Shown: positions 43,280 to 50,940 of the stretch, one piece after another | Position numbering within the stretch: position 1 is the first letter of the stretch | How the letters are laid out: each line of letters begins with the position of its first letter | Source of the DNA: an uncultured Oscillospiraceae bacterium | GTDB lineage: Bacteria; Bacillota; Clostridia; Oscillospirales; Acutalibacteraceae | NCBI GenBank assembly: GCA_905198295.1 | Contig: CAJKBW010000007.1 | Coordinates: 1-50,940 of the forward strand | DNA: 50,940 nt | Direction of reading: 5' to 3' | Notes under the pieces: model-generated | Told to the model about the DNA's origin: nothing | The model's database searches: none | Seen by the model: the letters and a program-made list of their open reading frames with translations, nothing else | Program-made: the position numbers and the translations under genes

Positions 43280-43395
43280 GTTCACTAATAAACACGGGGG
43301 CATACCCGCCTTTTCTGCAAATGCCGCAAGAATTTCAAGCAAAACTGTAAAACGACCTATAGTAAGGCATTTTATAATCCGTGAGACAAATACTA

Positions 43396-43407
43396 ATGTG
43401 TACACAT
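43396..43407. promoter_or_regulatory. 12-bp palindrome upstream of the ATPase promoter
   Basis: ATGTGTACACAT, perfect, 31 bases upstream of the -35 box. It contains GTACAC, the core of the repeats near int. It may be an operator or integrase/accessory-factor site. Confidence 0.4.
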
Positions 43408-43438
43408 GGGTCAGCAAAAGGAATTCGCCACTCCCCAC

Positions 43439-43467
43439 TTGACATATTGACGCAGAATGGCTATAAT
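43439..43467 (+). promoter_or_regulatory. Consensus sigma-A promoter of the ATPase gene
   Basis: TTGACA (43439-43444), exactly 17 bases, TATAAT (43462-43467): a perfect match to the consensus. The gene is probably strongly and constitutively transcribed unless blocked. Confidence 0.85.
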
Positions 43468-43505
43468 AAAGTATAACTTTGGATTAGCCAAGAAAGGAGC
43501 CTGCT

Positions 43506-44771
43506 ATGTATTCTATAAAAAGGCATATTGAAAATGTCGTTGAGCGCAGATCCCAAAACAGTAAGGCAATTTTATTGACCGGCCCCAGACAGGTCGGTAA
43601 ATCTACTTTGTATAAGCATCTGTTCAGTAATGTCAACCAAGTGACCTTTGATGACGATTTATTGCTGGCACAGGCCGAAGAGGATATGAATCTGTTTTTA
43701 CTCAACAACCCCTGCCCTTTGATGATAGATGAAGTTCAGAAATGTCCCTCCATCTTCAATAAGCTGAAGATCATCTTAGACAACACAGATAAGTACGGTA
43801 ATTTTTACTTAACCGGTTCACAGAAGCTGCAGTTGATGGAAGGTGTAAGTGAGTCGCTTGCCGGAAGAGTTTCGGTCGTGGAATTGGAAGGGCTTTCCTT
43901 GCGTGAAATCAAGGGCATTTCATTTAACAGGCATTTTATACCCATGGAGGCCTATATACGAGAACGGGAAAAGTCACTGAAGGAGTATCGTCAAGGTTTG
44001 TGGGAAACCATTCATCGCGGCAGTTATCCCGAACTGTACGCCAATCCCGAACGGGAATGGGTGGATTTTTACCAGTCTTATGTGAAGACCTATTTGGAAC
44101 GGGATGTAAACAAGCTGATAAAGACCAAAAACCACTTGACCTTTGTAAAATTCCTAACCTGTGTTGCCGCCCGCACCGGACAGGTAATCAATTATGCAAA
44201 CATTTCATCCGAAATCGGAGTATCGGAAATCACCGTAAAGGAATGGATATCCATTCTTGAAAAGAGTGGCATTATCTACATTCTGAAGCCCTATACCTCC
44301 AGTGCCCTTAACCGTGCCATTCGGACACCCAAACTGTATTTTCGGGATACCGGACTTTGCTGCTATCTGACAAGATGGCTGACACCCGACACTTTGAAGA
44401 ACGGTGCTATGGCGGGAGCTATGTTTGAAACCTTCGTCATAAACGAAATTCTAAAATCATATTCCAACGAGGGGCTTGAGTACGACTTCAATGTTTTCTA
44501 TTACAACGGGAAAGACAAGAAAAAGAAGAAAGAAAACGGCGAAGAAATCGAGGTGGACGGCGAGATCGATCTGATCCTTCAGGAAGATGGCATTTTGTAT
44601 CCCATTGAGATCAAGATGTCCGCGACCCCTAAGGCGGATATGGCATCGGAATTTGATGTGCTTGACGGCATACCCGATAAGAAAAGAGGTATGGGTGCTA
44701 TTATTTGCCTGTATGATAAAAAACTGTTTTTGAGAGAGAACCTGATCGCATTGCCTTTAGAATATATTTAA
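43506..44771 (+). CDS. AAA ATPase with C-terminal DUF4143 (PD-(D/E)XK-like) domain
   Basis: A 421-aa protein. Walker A is GPRQVGKST (26-34) and Walker B is LMIDEVQKC (Asp75/Glu76). An arginine-type motif TGSQKLQLM follows. A winged-helix-type stretch (about 225-260, NISSEIGVSEITVKEWISIL) leads to DUF4143, whose end carries GEIDLIL...LYPIEIKMSA, a D-(x)n-E-x-K arrangement of nuclease-fold proteins. The family is common in gut bacteria and its biological role is unknown. It has its own consensus promoter and RBS AAAGGAG, so it behaves as a self-contained cargo gene. Confidence 0.9.
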   Translation: MYSIKRHIENVVERRSQNSKAILLTGPRQVGKSTLYKHLFSNVNQVTFDDDLLLAQAEEDMNLFLLNNPCPLMIDEVQKCPSIFNKLKIILDNTDKYGNFYLTGSQKLQLMEGVSESLAGRVSVVELEGLSLREIKGISFNRHFIPMEAYIREREKSLKEYRQGLWETIHRGSYPELYANPEREWVDFYQSYVKTYLERDVNKLIKTKNHLTFVKFLTCVAARTGQVINYANISSEIGVSEITVKEWISILEKSGIIYILKPYTSSALNRAIRTPKLYFRDTGLCCYLTRWLTPDTLKNGAMAGAMFETFVINEILKSYSNEGLEYDFNVFYYNGKDKKKKKENGEEIEVDGEIDLILQEDGILYPIEIKMSATPKADMASEFDVLDGIPDKKRGMGAIICLYDKKLFLRENLIALPLEYI

Positions 44772-44775
44772 TCGA

Positions 44776-44826
44776 ATATACTGTGGGAAAAGCATCGCTT
44801 AGGCGGCGCTTTTCCCATATATAGTA
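44776..44826 (+). terminator. Hairpin after the ATPase gene
   Basis: TGGGAAAAGC (44784-44793) pairs with GCTTTTCCCA (44808-44817), with outer ATACT/AGTAT pairing. No external T tract, so it may slow or process RNA rather than terminate it. Confidence 0.55.
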
Positions 44827-44835
44827 TCTAAATTC

Positions 44836-44864
44836 TTGACAAACACGATATATTGTGCTATACT
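44836..44864 (+). promoter_or_regulatory. Promoter of the structured leader RNA
   Basis: TTGACA (44836-44841), 17 bases, TATACT (44859-44864). Transcription should start near 44871, well upstream of any open reading frame. Confidence 0.8.
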
Positions 44865-44870
44865 TTTTCT

Positions 44871-44996
44871 GTAATTGATTTTTGTGCGTTGTCCGTAAGG
44901 ACCGGCAGTACGCTTCTGCATTGCACATATCGTTAAGTTTGCAGTATGTCAGTAGTATAACTGTGCCGTGAGGCCGGTTATGTACTGGCATTTTTT
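44871..44996 (+). ncRNA. Putative structured non-coding RNA ending in an intrinsic terminator
   Basis: No ORF lies here. The RNA from the promoter would first fold a three-way junction: closing stem TGTGC (44883-44887)/GCACA (44923-44927), arm GTCC-GTAA-GGAC (44891-44902) and arm GCAG-n7-CTGC (44905-44919). It then folds a long hairpin (44947-44990: TGTCAGTA/TACTGGCA, ATAAC/GTTAT, GCC/GGC) followed by TTTTTT. It could be a small RNA about 126 nt long, or the 5' leader of the operon that starts at 45156. No known RNA family is recognised. Confidence 0.65.
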
Positions 44997-45004
44997 ATTT
45001 TTTA

Positions 45005-45020
45005 AGGATATTTATATCCT
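45005..45020 (+). repeat. Small hairpin between the two structured RNAs
   Basis: AGGATA-TTTA-TATCCT, perfect 6-bp stem. Confidence 0.55.
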
Positions 45021-45022
45021 CT

Positions 45023-45100
45023 GCGAGAATGACACCTGTTCGTAATTCATTACGAACATGAATGCCCGAAAAGGCATCGGCTGTTGTTCTCGCTTTTTTT
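45023..45100 (+). terminator. Second three-way-junction RNA ending in a T tract
   Basis: GCGAGAA (45023-45029) pairs with TTCTCGC (45087-45093). The stem extends inward (GACA with TGTT, CC with GG). Two arms lie inside: GTTCGTAAT-TC-ATTACGAAC (45038-45057) and ATGCC-CGAAAA-GGCAT (45062-45077). TTTTTTT follows at 45094-45100. This is a second terminator-like element 27 bases after the first T tract and 55 bases before the first operon gene. Confidence 0.68.
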
Positions 45101-45155
45101 ATGCCCAAAAAGCCTTCGTGCTTTTGGAATACATTTTTAGAAAGGCGGAAACCGA

Positions 45156-45320
45156 ATGAAAAGACGAACCCATCGGCACTCGCACAGAAGAGTGTCCAGA
45201 CCTGCTGTTTTCAAGCAGCAGGTGAAAAGAAAGGAGGCAAGAAAGCTTGCAAAGTACCCGCTGAAAACGGTATATGTCTCTCACACAAGGCTTTATCAGC
45301 CTCAGAATCGAGGTGCATAA
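45156..45320 (+). CDS. Small basic protein of the element (54 aa)
   Basis: ATG 45156 follows AGAAAGGCGG at suitable spacing and reads 54 codons: MKRRTHRHSHRRVSRPAVFK then a Lys/Arg-rich middle and an end of LYQPQNRGA. Very basic, with no recognised domain. Its stop is one base before the YqaJ ATG, which indicates translational coupling and supports it as real. A DNA- or RNA-binding role is inferred from charge alone. Confidence 0.6.
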   Translation: MKRRTHRHSHRRVSRPAVFKQQVKRKEARKLAKYPLKTVYVSHTRLYQPQNRGA

Positions 45321-45321
45321 T

Positions 45322-46377
45322 ATGCCGAACACAACGAGTACCTACGAACCGCTGGTTTTGGTTGACACGGCAGATCTGCCGGAGGAGGAATGGCTGGAAT
45401 ATCGCCGCAGAGGGATCGGCGGAAGTGACGCCGCTGCCATTTTAGGTGTGTCCCCATTTGCGACCGCCCGTGACCTCTACTACGACAAGCTCAAAGTCGT
45501 ATCATATGAGGACGGAGAAAGCAACTGGGTGCAAAAGAAGGTCGGGCATTTGCTTGAGGATCTGGTCGCTGAGATTTTCCATGTGAAAACAGGCTTTGAG
45601 ATCTATCAGGTGAAGAAGATGTTTTATCACCCGGTCTACACCTATATGCTGGCAGACATTGATTACTTTATCCGATTGCCAAACGGCAAAACGGCGATCC
45701 TTGAGATCAAGACCACAAACTACAACGCCAAGGATCATTGGTGGTGCGACGGACAGGAGATCGTTCCCGTCAACTACGAGATCCAGGGCCGCCATTATAT
45801 GTGCGTGATGAATATGGATGAGGTGTACTTCTGCTGCCTTTACGGCAATAACGAAAATGAAGTCATCATCCGGCACATTGAGCGTGACCCGGATTACGAG
45901 GCAGAGATGATCGCTCTGGAGGGCAACTTCTGGAACGACCATGTTCTGACACAGACACCGCCGCCGTACACAGAGGACGGTGAGCTGATGCTTGAAAGCG
46001 TTCGGCGTCACTTCGGCCCTGCCGACGAAAACGCCCCTGAGATCGAGCTGAGCGTTCCACTGGCAAGTAGTCTGGTGCGCTATACCGAGCTGCAGGCGGA
46101 AAAGTCGGAATTGAACCGTGAGGTCAAGCGGATCGAAAACGAGATGAAACGACTGCAAGGGCGCATTGTGGCGGAAATGGGACGAAGCTGCACGGCTACG
46201 GCAAACAGCGGCGGCATTTCCTATTCCATCAGCTACAAGCCTACGAGAAAGCCCGACATCGGCAAAGAAGGGCTGATACGGCTGAAAGCACAACATCCCG
46301 ATATTTACGAGGATTATGTTACGGTATCGGAAAGCCGCCGCTTCTATGTAAAGCGCAAATTTGACGAGGCGGCATAA
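45322..46377 (+). CDS. YqaJ-type viral/mobile-element recombinase exonuclease
   Basis: A 351-aa protein with the lambda-exonuclease (PD-(D/E)XK) fold. RRRGIGGSDAAAILGVSPFAT (about 29-49) is the family start. GHLLED carries Glu79, LADIDYF contains Asp112/Asp114, AILEIK has Glu128 and Lys130, and VNYEIQGRHYM has Gln155. A C-terminal coiled coil (about 245-285) extends it. Such 5'-3' exonucleases act with a single-strand annealing partner in recombination. ATG 45322 is preferred over an upstream ATG at 45274 because GAGGTG lies 7 bases before it. Confidence 0.93.
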   Translation: MPNTTSTYEPLVLVDTADLPEEEWLEYRRRGIGGSDAAAILGVSPFATARDLYYDKLKVVSYEDGESNWVQKKVGHLLEDLVAEIFHVKTGFEIYQVKKMFYHPVYTYMLADIDYFIRLPNGKTAILEIKTTNYNAKDHWWCDGQEIVPVNYEIQGRHYMCVMNMDEVYFCCLYGNNENEVIIRHIERDPDYEAEMIALEGNFWNDHVLTQTPPPYTEDGELMLESVRRHFGPADENAPEIELSVPLASSLVRYTELQAEKSELNREVKRIENEMKRLQGRIVAEMGRSCTATANSGGISYSISYKPTRKPDIGKEGLIRLKAQHPDIYEDYVTVSESRRFYVKRKFDEAA

Positions 46378-46398
46378 ACGGAAGAAAGGATGGTGCTA

Positions 46399-46467
46399 AT
46401 GAAAAACGATGCACAGAAAGAGAACGAGAAAGGAGTGGTGAACCGTGGGGTATGTCGGGACTTATGA
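46399..46467 (+). CDS. Possible 22-aa ORF overlapping the helicase start
   Basis: ATG 46399 follows GAAAGGA and reads MKNDAQKENEKGVVNRGVCR then DL-stop. It overlaps the first codons of the helicase and could couple its translation. It could also be chance. Confidence 0.25.
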   Translation: MKNDAQKENEKGVVNRGVCRDL

Positions 46468-48691
46468 CCGGACGATCTTCTATAACCCGAGCAATAAGTA
46501 TTGCATTATCAGCGTGAAGACCTCCGACCAAAGCGTACCGCAGCAGGCACGGAGTGCTTACCGTCACCGAGACAATATGATCCGGTTTATCGCCGTCGGG
46601 TATGAATTGCCTCAAACCGATAAGGTGAGCATGATCCTGGACGGCGAATGGGAAAACGGAAAACACGGTGTTCAGCTGCAAGTCGATAAGTGCGAGGAGA
46701 TCGTACCGCAGACTAAAGAAGGCGTATACGGTTATCTTTCCTCCCGGCTGATCAAAGGCGTCGGTGAAAAGACTGCCGCATTGATCGTAAATCGCTTCGG
46801 TGCCGACGCATTGCGTGTGCTGGAAAACGAGCCGGAGCGACTGCTGGAGATTCGAGGAATCACCCCGGATAAGCTGGAGGACATCAAAGCCTCCTATGCG
46901 GAAAGCCGGTGCGTGCGGGATCTGATGATCCTGCTGACCCCATTTAATGTCACGCCGGTAACGGCCATGAAGATTTATGAGCATTTCGGCTCCCGCAGCG
47001 TAGACATTCTGCAAAAGAACCCCTATGAATTGTGCCAGGTATCCGGATTCGGATTTAAGAGAGTCGATGCTATCGTCCGCAAGGGCGATCTGCCGCTGAA
47101 TTCTCCTATGCGGATCCACGGCGCCGTATTTGCGGCATTGGATACGGGGCGCAACGAAAAAGGCCATCTTTTTCTGGAAGAAGATGCGCTTGCGAAAACG
47201 GGTGTGAAGCTGCTCAATGAGAATATTACCGATGGACAGGTCAAGGTCACGCCCGAGGAAGTGGACGCCGTTGTTCACGATATGATCCTCAAGGGTGAGA
47301 TCGTTTCAAGCAACGGCAACATCTATCAGAGCAATGTTTTCGTGCAGGAGGATGAAACCGCCCGGAAAATTGCGGAAATGCTGGCTGTACCGCCGGTCAC
47401 GCTGGATATATCCGAATCACTCGAATATGTCCGCAAAAACCTCGGTCTTGCCCTTTCACAAAGGCAAAGCGAGGCGGTGTATATGGCTTTTCGCAGCAAT
47501 CTGTCTATCATCACAGGCTCTCCCGGTACCGGTAAAACCACAGTCTTGCGGGCGATCATTGAGGTCTTTCAGATGCTCTGCCCCAAGGGGAAGATCCTTC
47601 TTGCCGCTCCGACCGGACGGGCCAGCCGAAGAATGGCAGAAAGCACGGGCAGAAACGACGCCAAAACGCTGCACAGCCTTTTAGGGCTGCTGGGCGACAG
47701 TGAGCCGATCCAAAAGGATAAACAAAAAGAACCGCTTGATGCCGACCTCATCATCGTGGACGAAAGCTCCATGATCGATATGTGGCTGGCAAGGCAATTC
47801 TTCAGCCGTGTCCGTATGGGTACGAGAGTTATCCTGACCGGTGATGTGGACCAGCTGCAAAGCGTGGGCGCCGGCGATGTCTTCCGTGAGCTGATCGACA
47901 GCGGACTTATCCCCGTTACGGTACTCAATGAGATCTTCCGTCAGAAAAAAGGCAGCCTCATTGCCTACAATGCAAAGCGCATCAATGAGGCCAACATCGA
48001 CCTTCAGTACGGCGAGGATTTTCAGTTTGTCAAGTGCCAGACACAGGAAGATGCCGCTGACCTGATCTGCAGAATCTTCTGTGAACAGGTCGCTTTGCAC
48101 GGAATCGAAAAGGTGCAGATACTCTCTCCGTTCCGTTCGGAAGGGCCGGCCTCGGTCGAGCAGCTTAACGCCGCTATCCGAGAGCTTGTCAATCCGGCGA
48201 GGGACGAGTTTGCCGATCTGAAGGTCGGCAGCCACTACTTCCGTGTGGGCGACAAAGTGATGCAGACAAAAAACAATGCGAAGGCATCCAACGGTGACAT
48301 CGGCTACATTCGCAAAATGGGGCGCAATGCAAAGAACGAAATGGTTGTGACGATCGAATTTTCCGGCGACCGCATTGCCGAATACGGTATGGAAGAAATG
48401 GTCCATATGGAACTGGCTTATGCGACTACCGTACATAAGGCGATGGGCTCGGAATTTGATATTGTGATCATGCCTATTCTTCGCAGCCATTACATTATGC
48501 TGAATCGGAACATCGTCTACACGGCGATCACCCGTGCGAAGGAGCAGGTCATCCCGGTCGGTCAGAAGAAAGCGCTGATCATGGCGATCCTCAAAAAGGC
48601 CACCGGAAAACGAAATACGCAGCTTGGCGAGCGTATCGGCAAATATCTGAAAGCCTTTACCCGCCAAAATGAATTGAAAAAGGTCAGTTGA
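46445..48691 (+). CDS. RecD2-like SF1B DNA helicase
   Basis: A 748-aa helicase. The N-terminal OB/HhH part contains SSRLIKGVGEKTAALIVNRFG (about 99-119) and GFGFKRVDAI. The motor domain has Walker A GSPGTGKT (358-365), Walker B VDESSM (Asp439/Glu440), GDVDQLQSVGAGDVF, and motif VI-type YTAITRAKEQ. ATTVHKAMGSEFD is motif V. GTG 46445 is the start, with AGGAG 9 bases upstream. In YqaJ-helicase-primase gene sets it likely supports element replication or recombination. Confidence 0.93.
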   Translation: MGYVGTYDRTIFYNPSNKYCIISVKTSDQSVPQQARSAYRHRDNMIRFIAVGYELPQTDKVSMILDGEWENGKHGVQLQVDKCEEIVPQTKEGVYGYLSSRLIKGVGEKTAALIVNRFGADALRVLENEPERLLEIRGITPDKLEDIKASYAESRCVRDLMILLTPFNVTPVTAMKIYEHFGSRSVDILQKNPYELCQVSGFGFKRVDAIVRKGDLPLNSPMRIHGAVFAALDTGRNEKGHLFLEEDALAKTGVKLLNENITDGQVKVTPEEVDAVVHDMILKGEIVSSNGNIYQSNVFVQEDETARKIAEMLAVPPVTLDISESLEYVRKNLGLALSQRQSEAVYMAFRSNLSIITGSPGTGKTTVLRAIIEVFQMLCPKGKILLAAPTGRASRRMAESTGRNDAKTLHSLLGLLGDSEPIQKDKQKEPLDADLIIVDESSMIDMWLARQFFSRVRMGTRVILTGDVDQLQSVGAGDVFRELIDSGLIPVTVLNEIFRQKKGSLIAYNAKRINEANIDLQYGEDFQFVKCQTQEDAADLICRIFCEQVALHGIEKVQILSPFRSEGPASVEQLNAAIRELVNPARDEFADLKVGSHYFRVGDKVMQTKNNAKASNGDIGYIRKMGRNAKNEMVVTIEFSGDRIAEYGMEEMVHMELAYATTVHKAMGSEFDIVIMPILRSHYIMLNRNIVYTAITRAKEQVIPVGQKKALIMAILKKATGKRNTQLGERIGKYLKAFTRQNELKKVS

Positions 48692-48756
48692 TACGAAGCG
48701 GCTTGCAGAAAAGTGCAGGAGTGCTTCGTGTTTATTTATGAAAGGAGATTTCCCGT

Positions 48757-49662
48757 ATGAATACAAATCAAAGTGCAACGATGTATGAATCTGTCCCTGT
48801 GGTTTCCGAGCTGAACAAGGTGCAGGGCTTTGACCCGCTCAAATTTCTGCGCAGAACGACCAAGGGCGAAAAGGTTCTTGACCTCAAATACAAAAAGCTC
48901 TGGTTCCGTCTGAAATATCCGAACGGCAGGATCAAGCTGTCCTCCCTCAAGATCACGGATCAGCTGGCGATCATCGAGGCGCGTGTGTATTTCGACAAGA
49001 ACGACGCACAGCCGAGATCCAGCTTTATTGCCCAAAGAGAGGCGAAAGCCACTCCGGGCGGTCTGTATATCGAGTCAGCGCAGCACGCTGCCATCGACCA
49101 GGCATTGTCGGACGCCGATTTTGGCGTACAGTTTTCTGCTGCCGCTCCTACAGCGAACGCAGAGAAAGCGCCCGAAACCGTCAAAGAGCAGCCGACAGTA
49201 GCGGAACCCGCCACGGCGGAGCAAGTTTCCACAGAAGTGCCGGTTACGGTTGCCGAAGCGGCGACAGAAGTAATCAACGAGCCTGTGCAGGAAGCCCCTG
49301 TTGTTCAGGAAACCGCTGCAGAAGCTCCTGCCGCAGAGGTTATGGAATCTGTTGCTCCCGTCACGGAAGAGACTGAGGGCGAAGAAATCGAGGAAGAAAC
49401 CGCCGATACCGATACGGCAGCGCCGACTTATTCCTCGGATATGCCGGTCGATGAGATCTGCTCCATGATGACCTACGAAGAGGCCGGCAATGTGATCGTG
49501 CCGCTCGGCACCTGCAAGGGCTGGGCGATGTCGCAAGTGGCGGACCGCCGCCCTGCGAGCCTGAAATGGTACATCAACGGCTATTCCGGCAATGATAACA
49601 TTCTTCGTGCGGCAGCTACGATCATGCAGGCATCTTTGGATGAAATGCAGAGAGCAAGCTGA
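48757..49662 (+). CDS. Element protein with C-terminal ExoX-like domain (301 aa)
   Basis: The N-terminal ~125 residues (DPLKFLRRTTKGEKVLDLKYKKLWFRLKYP...) form a conserved-looking but unnamed domain. Residues about 130-225 are an Ala/Glu/Val/Pro-rich acidic linker. The C-terminal part (VIVPLGTCKGWAMSQVADRRPASLKWYINGY...) resembles the small C-terminal domain of exodeoxyribonuclease X-type proteins, which binds DNA rather than cuts it. Strong RBS AAAGGAG. No catalytic exonuclease domain is present. Co-transcribed with the helicase and the primase. Confidence 0.72.
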   Translation: MNTNQSATMYESVPVVSELNKVQGFDPLKFLRRTTKGEKVLDLKYKKLWFRLKYPNGRIKLSSLKITDQLAIIEARVYFDKNDAQPRSSFIAQREAKATPGGLYIESAQHAAIDQALSDADFGVQFSAAAPTANAEKAPETVKEQPTVAEPATAEQVSTEVPVTVAEAATEVINEPVQEAPVVQETAAEAPAAEVMESVAPVTEETEGEEIEEETADTDTAAPTYSSDMPVDEICSMMTYEEAGNVIVPLGTCKGWAMSQVADRRPASLKWYINGYSGNDNILRAAATIMQASLDEMQRAS

Positions 49663-49698
49663 CATTCACCGATATTTCTTTAGAAAGGAGGCTTGTTC

Positions 49699-50940
49699 AT
49701 GAGCCAGCCGCATGATTTTCCGTTCGACATAACGGATGTGGCGGAACTGCTTCACTTACGGATACGGCGGCCGAGCCCGCAAGGGCTTTATGTGGATTGT
49801 CCTATCTGTAATGACAAGCGAGGGAAAATGCACATCAACACGCAGACCGATACCTGGCGGTGCAATTACTGCGATGAAAGCGGCGGTATGCTGGCTTTAT
49901 ATGCAAAGGTGCATAGCATCAGCACGAGCACTGCCTATCGGGAGATCAGCGATGCGCTGCTCAACGGAGTAAACCTTTCGGATCATGCGGTCAAGTACCC
50001 GGATAAGCCGAAGGAAACGCCGGTCGAAGCTGCGCCTGCTGCCGACATTGCCGTGCGCAATAAGACCTATACCGCACTTCTTGCTATGCTGACGCTATCC
50101 AAGGAGCACCGTGCGCATCTGCAAACGGTCAGAGGCTTGCCGGACGAACAGATCGAGAGGTTGGGCTACAAGACCATGCCTCCCTTTTATATGTGCCGTT
50201 CATTGGCAAACCGGCTTCTGCAAAACGGGCATCAGCTGGATGGCGTGCCGGGATTTTATCAAAAGGACGGTCAGTGGACGATTGCCAGCTCCAGCTTTAC
50301 TGCCGGCATTATGATCCCTGCACGGACAAGACAAGGTCTTATCAGCGGCTTTCAGATCCGTTTGGATGTGCCGCTGAAGAATGAGGATGATCCGCCGGAA
50401 AAGGACGGGGCCAAATACATCTGGTTTTCGTCTGCCGGCAAGCCGAAAGGCACCTCCTCCGGAAGCCCGGCGCATTTTGTCGGTGATCCGAATGCAGGCG
50501 TGGTCTATGTGACGGAAGGGCTTTTGAAAGCCGACATTGCCCATTATCTGATGAACCGTTCCTTTGCCGCTACGGCCGGCGTCAACAATATGGCGCAGCT
50601 GGAGCTTCTGCTGAAAGAGCTGGCAGAGAACGGCACGCATACGATCATTGAATCGGAGGATATGGACAAATACCGGAATGAGGCTGCCTGCAAGGGCGCC
50701 TTGAAGCTGCACGAATTGGCAAGGAAATACGGTATGGTGTGCCGTGGACTCAACTGGAATCCGAATTACAAGGGCGTGGACGACTGGCAGCTTGCCTTAA
50801 AGCGAAGCGCCTACGCAAAGGAGGATAGCAGGAAGAATTTCAGGCAAAGATTTATGTACGGTCTTTGTGACTTTGAAGTGATCGACGATGATATTGCACA
50901 GTGGCACGAAAGCACTGAATGTGCGTGTGAGCTGCACGAA
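49699..50940 (+). CDS. CHC2-type zinc-finger/TOPRIM DNA primase-like protein, cut by window edge
   Basis: The first 414 codons are in the window with no stop. A four-Cys zinc knuckle (C34-P-I-C37...C55-N-Y-C58) resembles the CHC2 finger of DnaG-like primases with Cys in place of His. TOPRIM-type motifs follow from about residue 275: VVYVTEGLLKADIA and IIESEDMDKY, as in DUF3854 proteins. RBS AGAAAGGAGG precedes ATG 49699. A role in replicating the mobile element is inferred. Confidence 0.85.
   Translation, partial: MSQPHDFPFDITDVAELLHLRIRRPSPQGLYVDCPICNDKRGKMHINTQTDTWRCNYCDESGGMLALYAKVHSISTSTAYREISDALLNGVNLSDHAVKYPDKPKETPVEAAPAADIAVRNKTYTALLAMLTLSKEHRAHLQTVRGLPDEQIERLGYKTMPPFYMCRSLANRLLQNGHQLDGVPGFYQKDGQWTIASSSFTAGIMIPARTRQGLISGFQIRLDVPLKNEDDPPEKDGAKYIWFSSAGKPKGTSSGSPAHFVGDPNAGVVYVTEGLLKADIAHYLMNRSFAATAGVNNMAQLELLLKELAENGTHTIIESEDMDKYRNEAACKGALKLHELARKYGMVCRGLNWNPNYKGVDDWQLALKRSAYAKEDSRKNFRQRFMYGLCDFEVIDDDIAQWHESTECACELHE

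Larger units (their letters stand above)
41543..50940. mobile_element. Integrative (conjugative-type) element inserted at the 3' end of guaA, right end outside window
   Basis: Starts at or near the guaA stop. Integrase and excisionase-like genes at the left end face guaA; the rest carries an ATPase, a structured leader and a DNA recombination/replication operon. Many parts are visibly more AT-rich than the flanking chromosome. No relaxase or transfer genes lie in the visible 9.4 kb, so conjugation is not shown. The attachment core and the right junction cannot be defined here. Confidence 0.85.

Noticed and set aside
43145..43400. Region before the ATPase gene as an rRNA leader or spacer
   Set aside because: The CACCTTGAAAAC string resembles rRNA spacer sequence, but no rRNA or tRNA is nearby.
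1..50940. CRISPR arrays, insertion sequences and rRNA genes
   Set aside because: No regularly spaced repeat array, transposase or rRNA sequence was found.

Overview
The window is a GC-rich Firmicutes chromosome segment centred on the replication origin. The likely source is a gut-type member of class Clostridia, probably in the Oscillospiraceae/Ruminococcaceae range. This rests on the gene set (dnaA, dnaN, S4-domain protein, recF, remB, gyrB/gyrA, noc, rpmH-rnpA-yidD-yidC-jag), sigma-A type promoters and AGGAGG-type ribosome binding sites. The species cannot be fixed by reading alone. The likely origin is the 537-base dnaA-dnaN gap (24728-25264). Housekeeping genes left of it are mostly on the minus strand and those right of it mostly on the plus strand, so both arms are read away from the origin.

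Left arm, moving away from the origin: dnaA, dnaN, S4 protein, recF (with a parS-like site), remB, gyrB, five consecutive YcxB-like membrane-protein genes, gyrA, mnmE, two zinc-ribbon/one-TM/beta-propeller proteins (one on each side of a 260-base gap), mnmG, rsmG and noc. In most Firmicutes, mnmE-mnmG-rsmG-noc lie on the rpmH side, so this arm is rearranged. A plus-strand polysaccharide deacetylase interrupts it. At the left edge are a DUF3048 lipoprotein, a nucleotidyltransferase-like/HEPN gene pair and a truncated tRNA-Arg.

Right arm: rpmH, rnpA, yidD, yidC and jag, followed by accessory and metabolic genes: a GH3 lipoprotein, a MATE exporter, an S1-domain protein, a frameshifted YhfC-like membrane gene and an alpha/beta hydrolase. 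A purine group follows: purB, a LysR regulator, purA and guaA, mostly separated by intrinsic terminators.

From just after guaA (about 41.55 kb) to the right edge lies an integrative element. It has a tyrosine integrase and an excisionase-like protein, both on the minus strand and facing guaA. Next comes an AAA/DUF4143 ATPase with its own consensus promoter. A promoter-driven, highly structured leader with two terminator-like RNA structures follows. The leader precedes a DNA-processing operon: a 54-aa basic protein, YqaJ exonuclease, RecD2-like helicase, an ExoX-C-domain protein and a CHC2/TOPRIM primase cut by the window edge. The far end of the element is outside the window.

The least explained parts are the structured leader of the element, the YcxB-like array between gyrB and gyrA, the pair of zinc-ribbon/propeller proteins, and the HEPN partner whose nucleotidyltransferase active site is degenerate.
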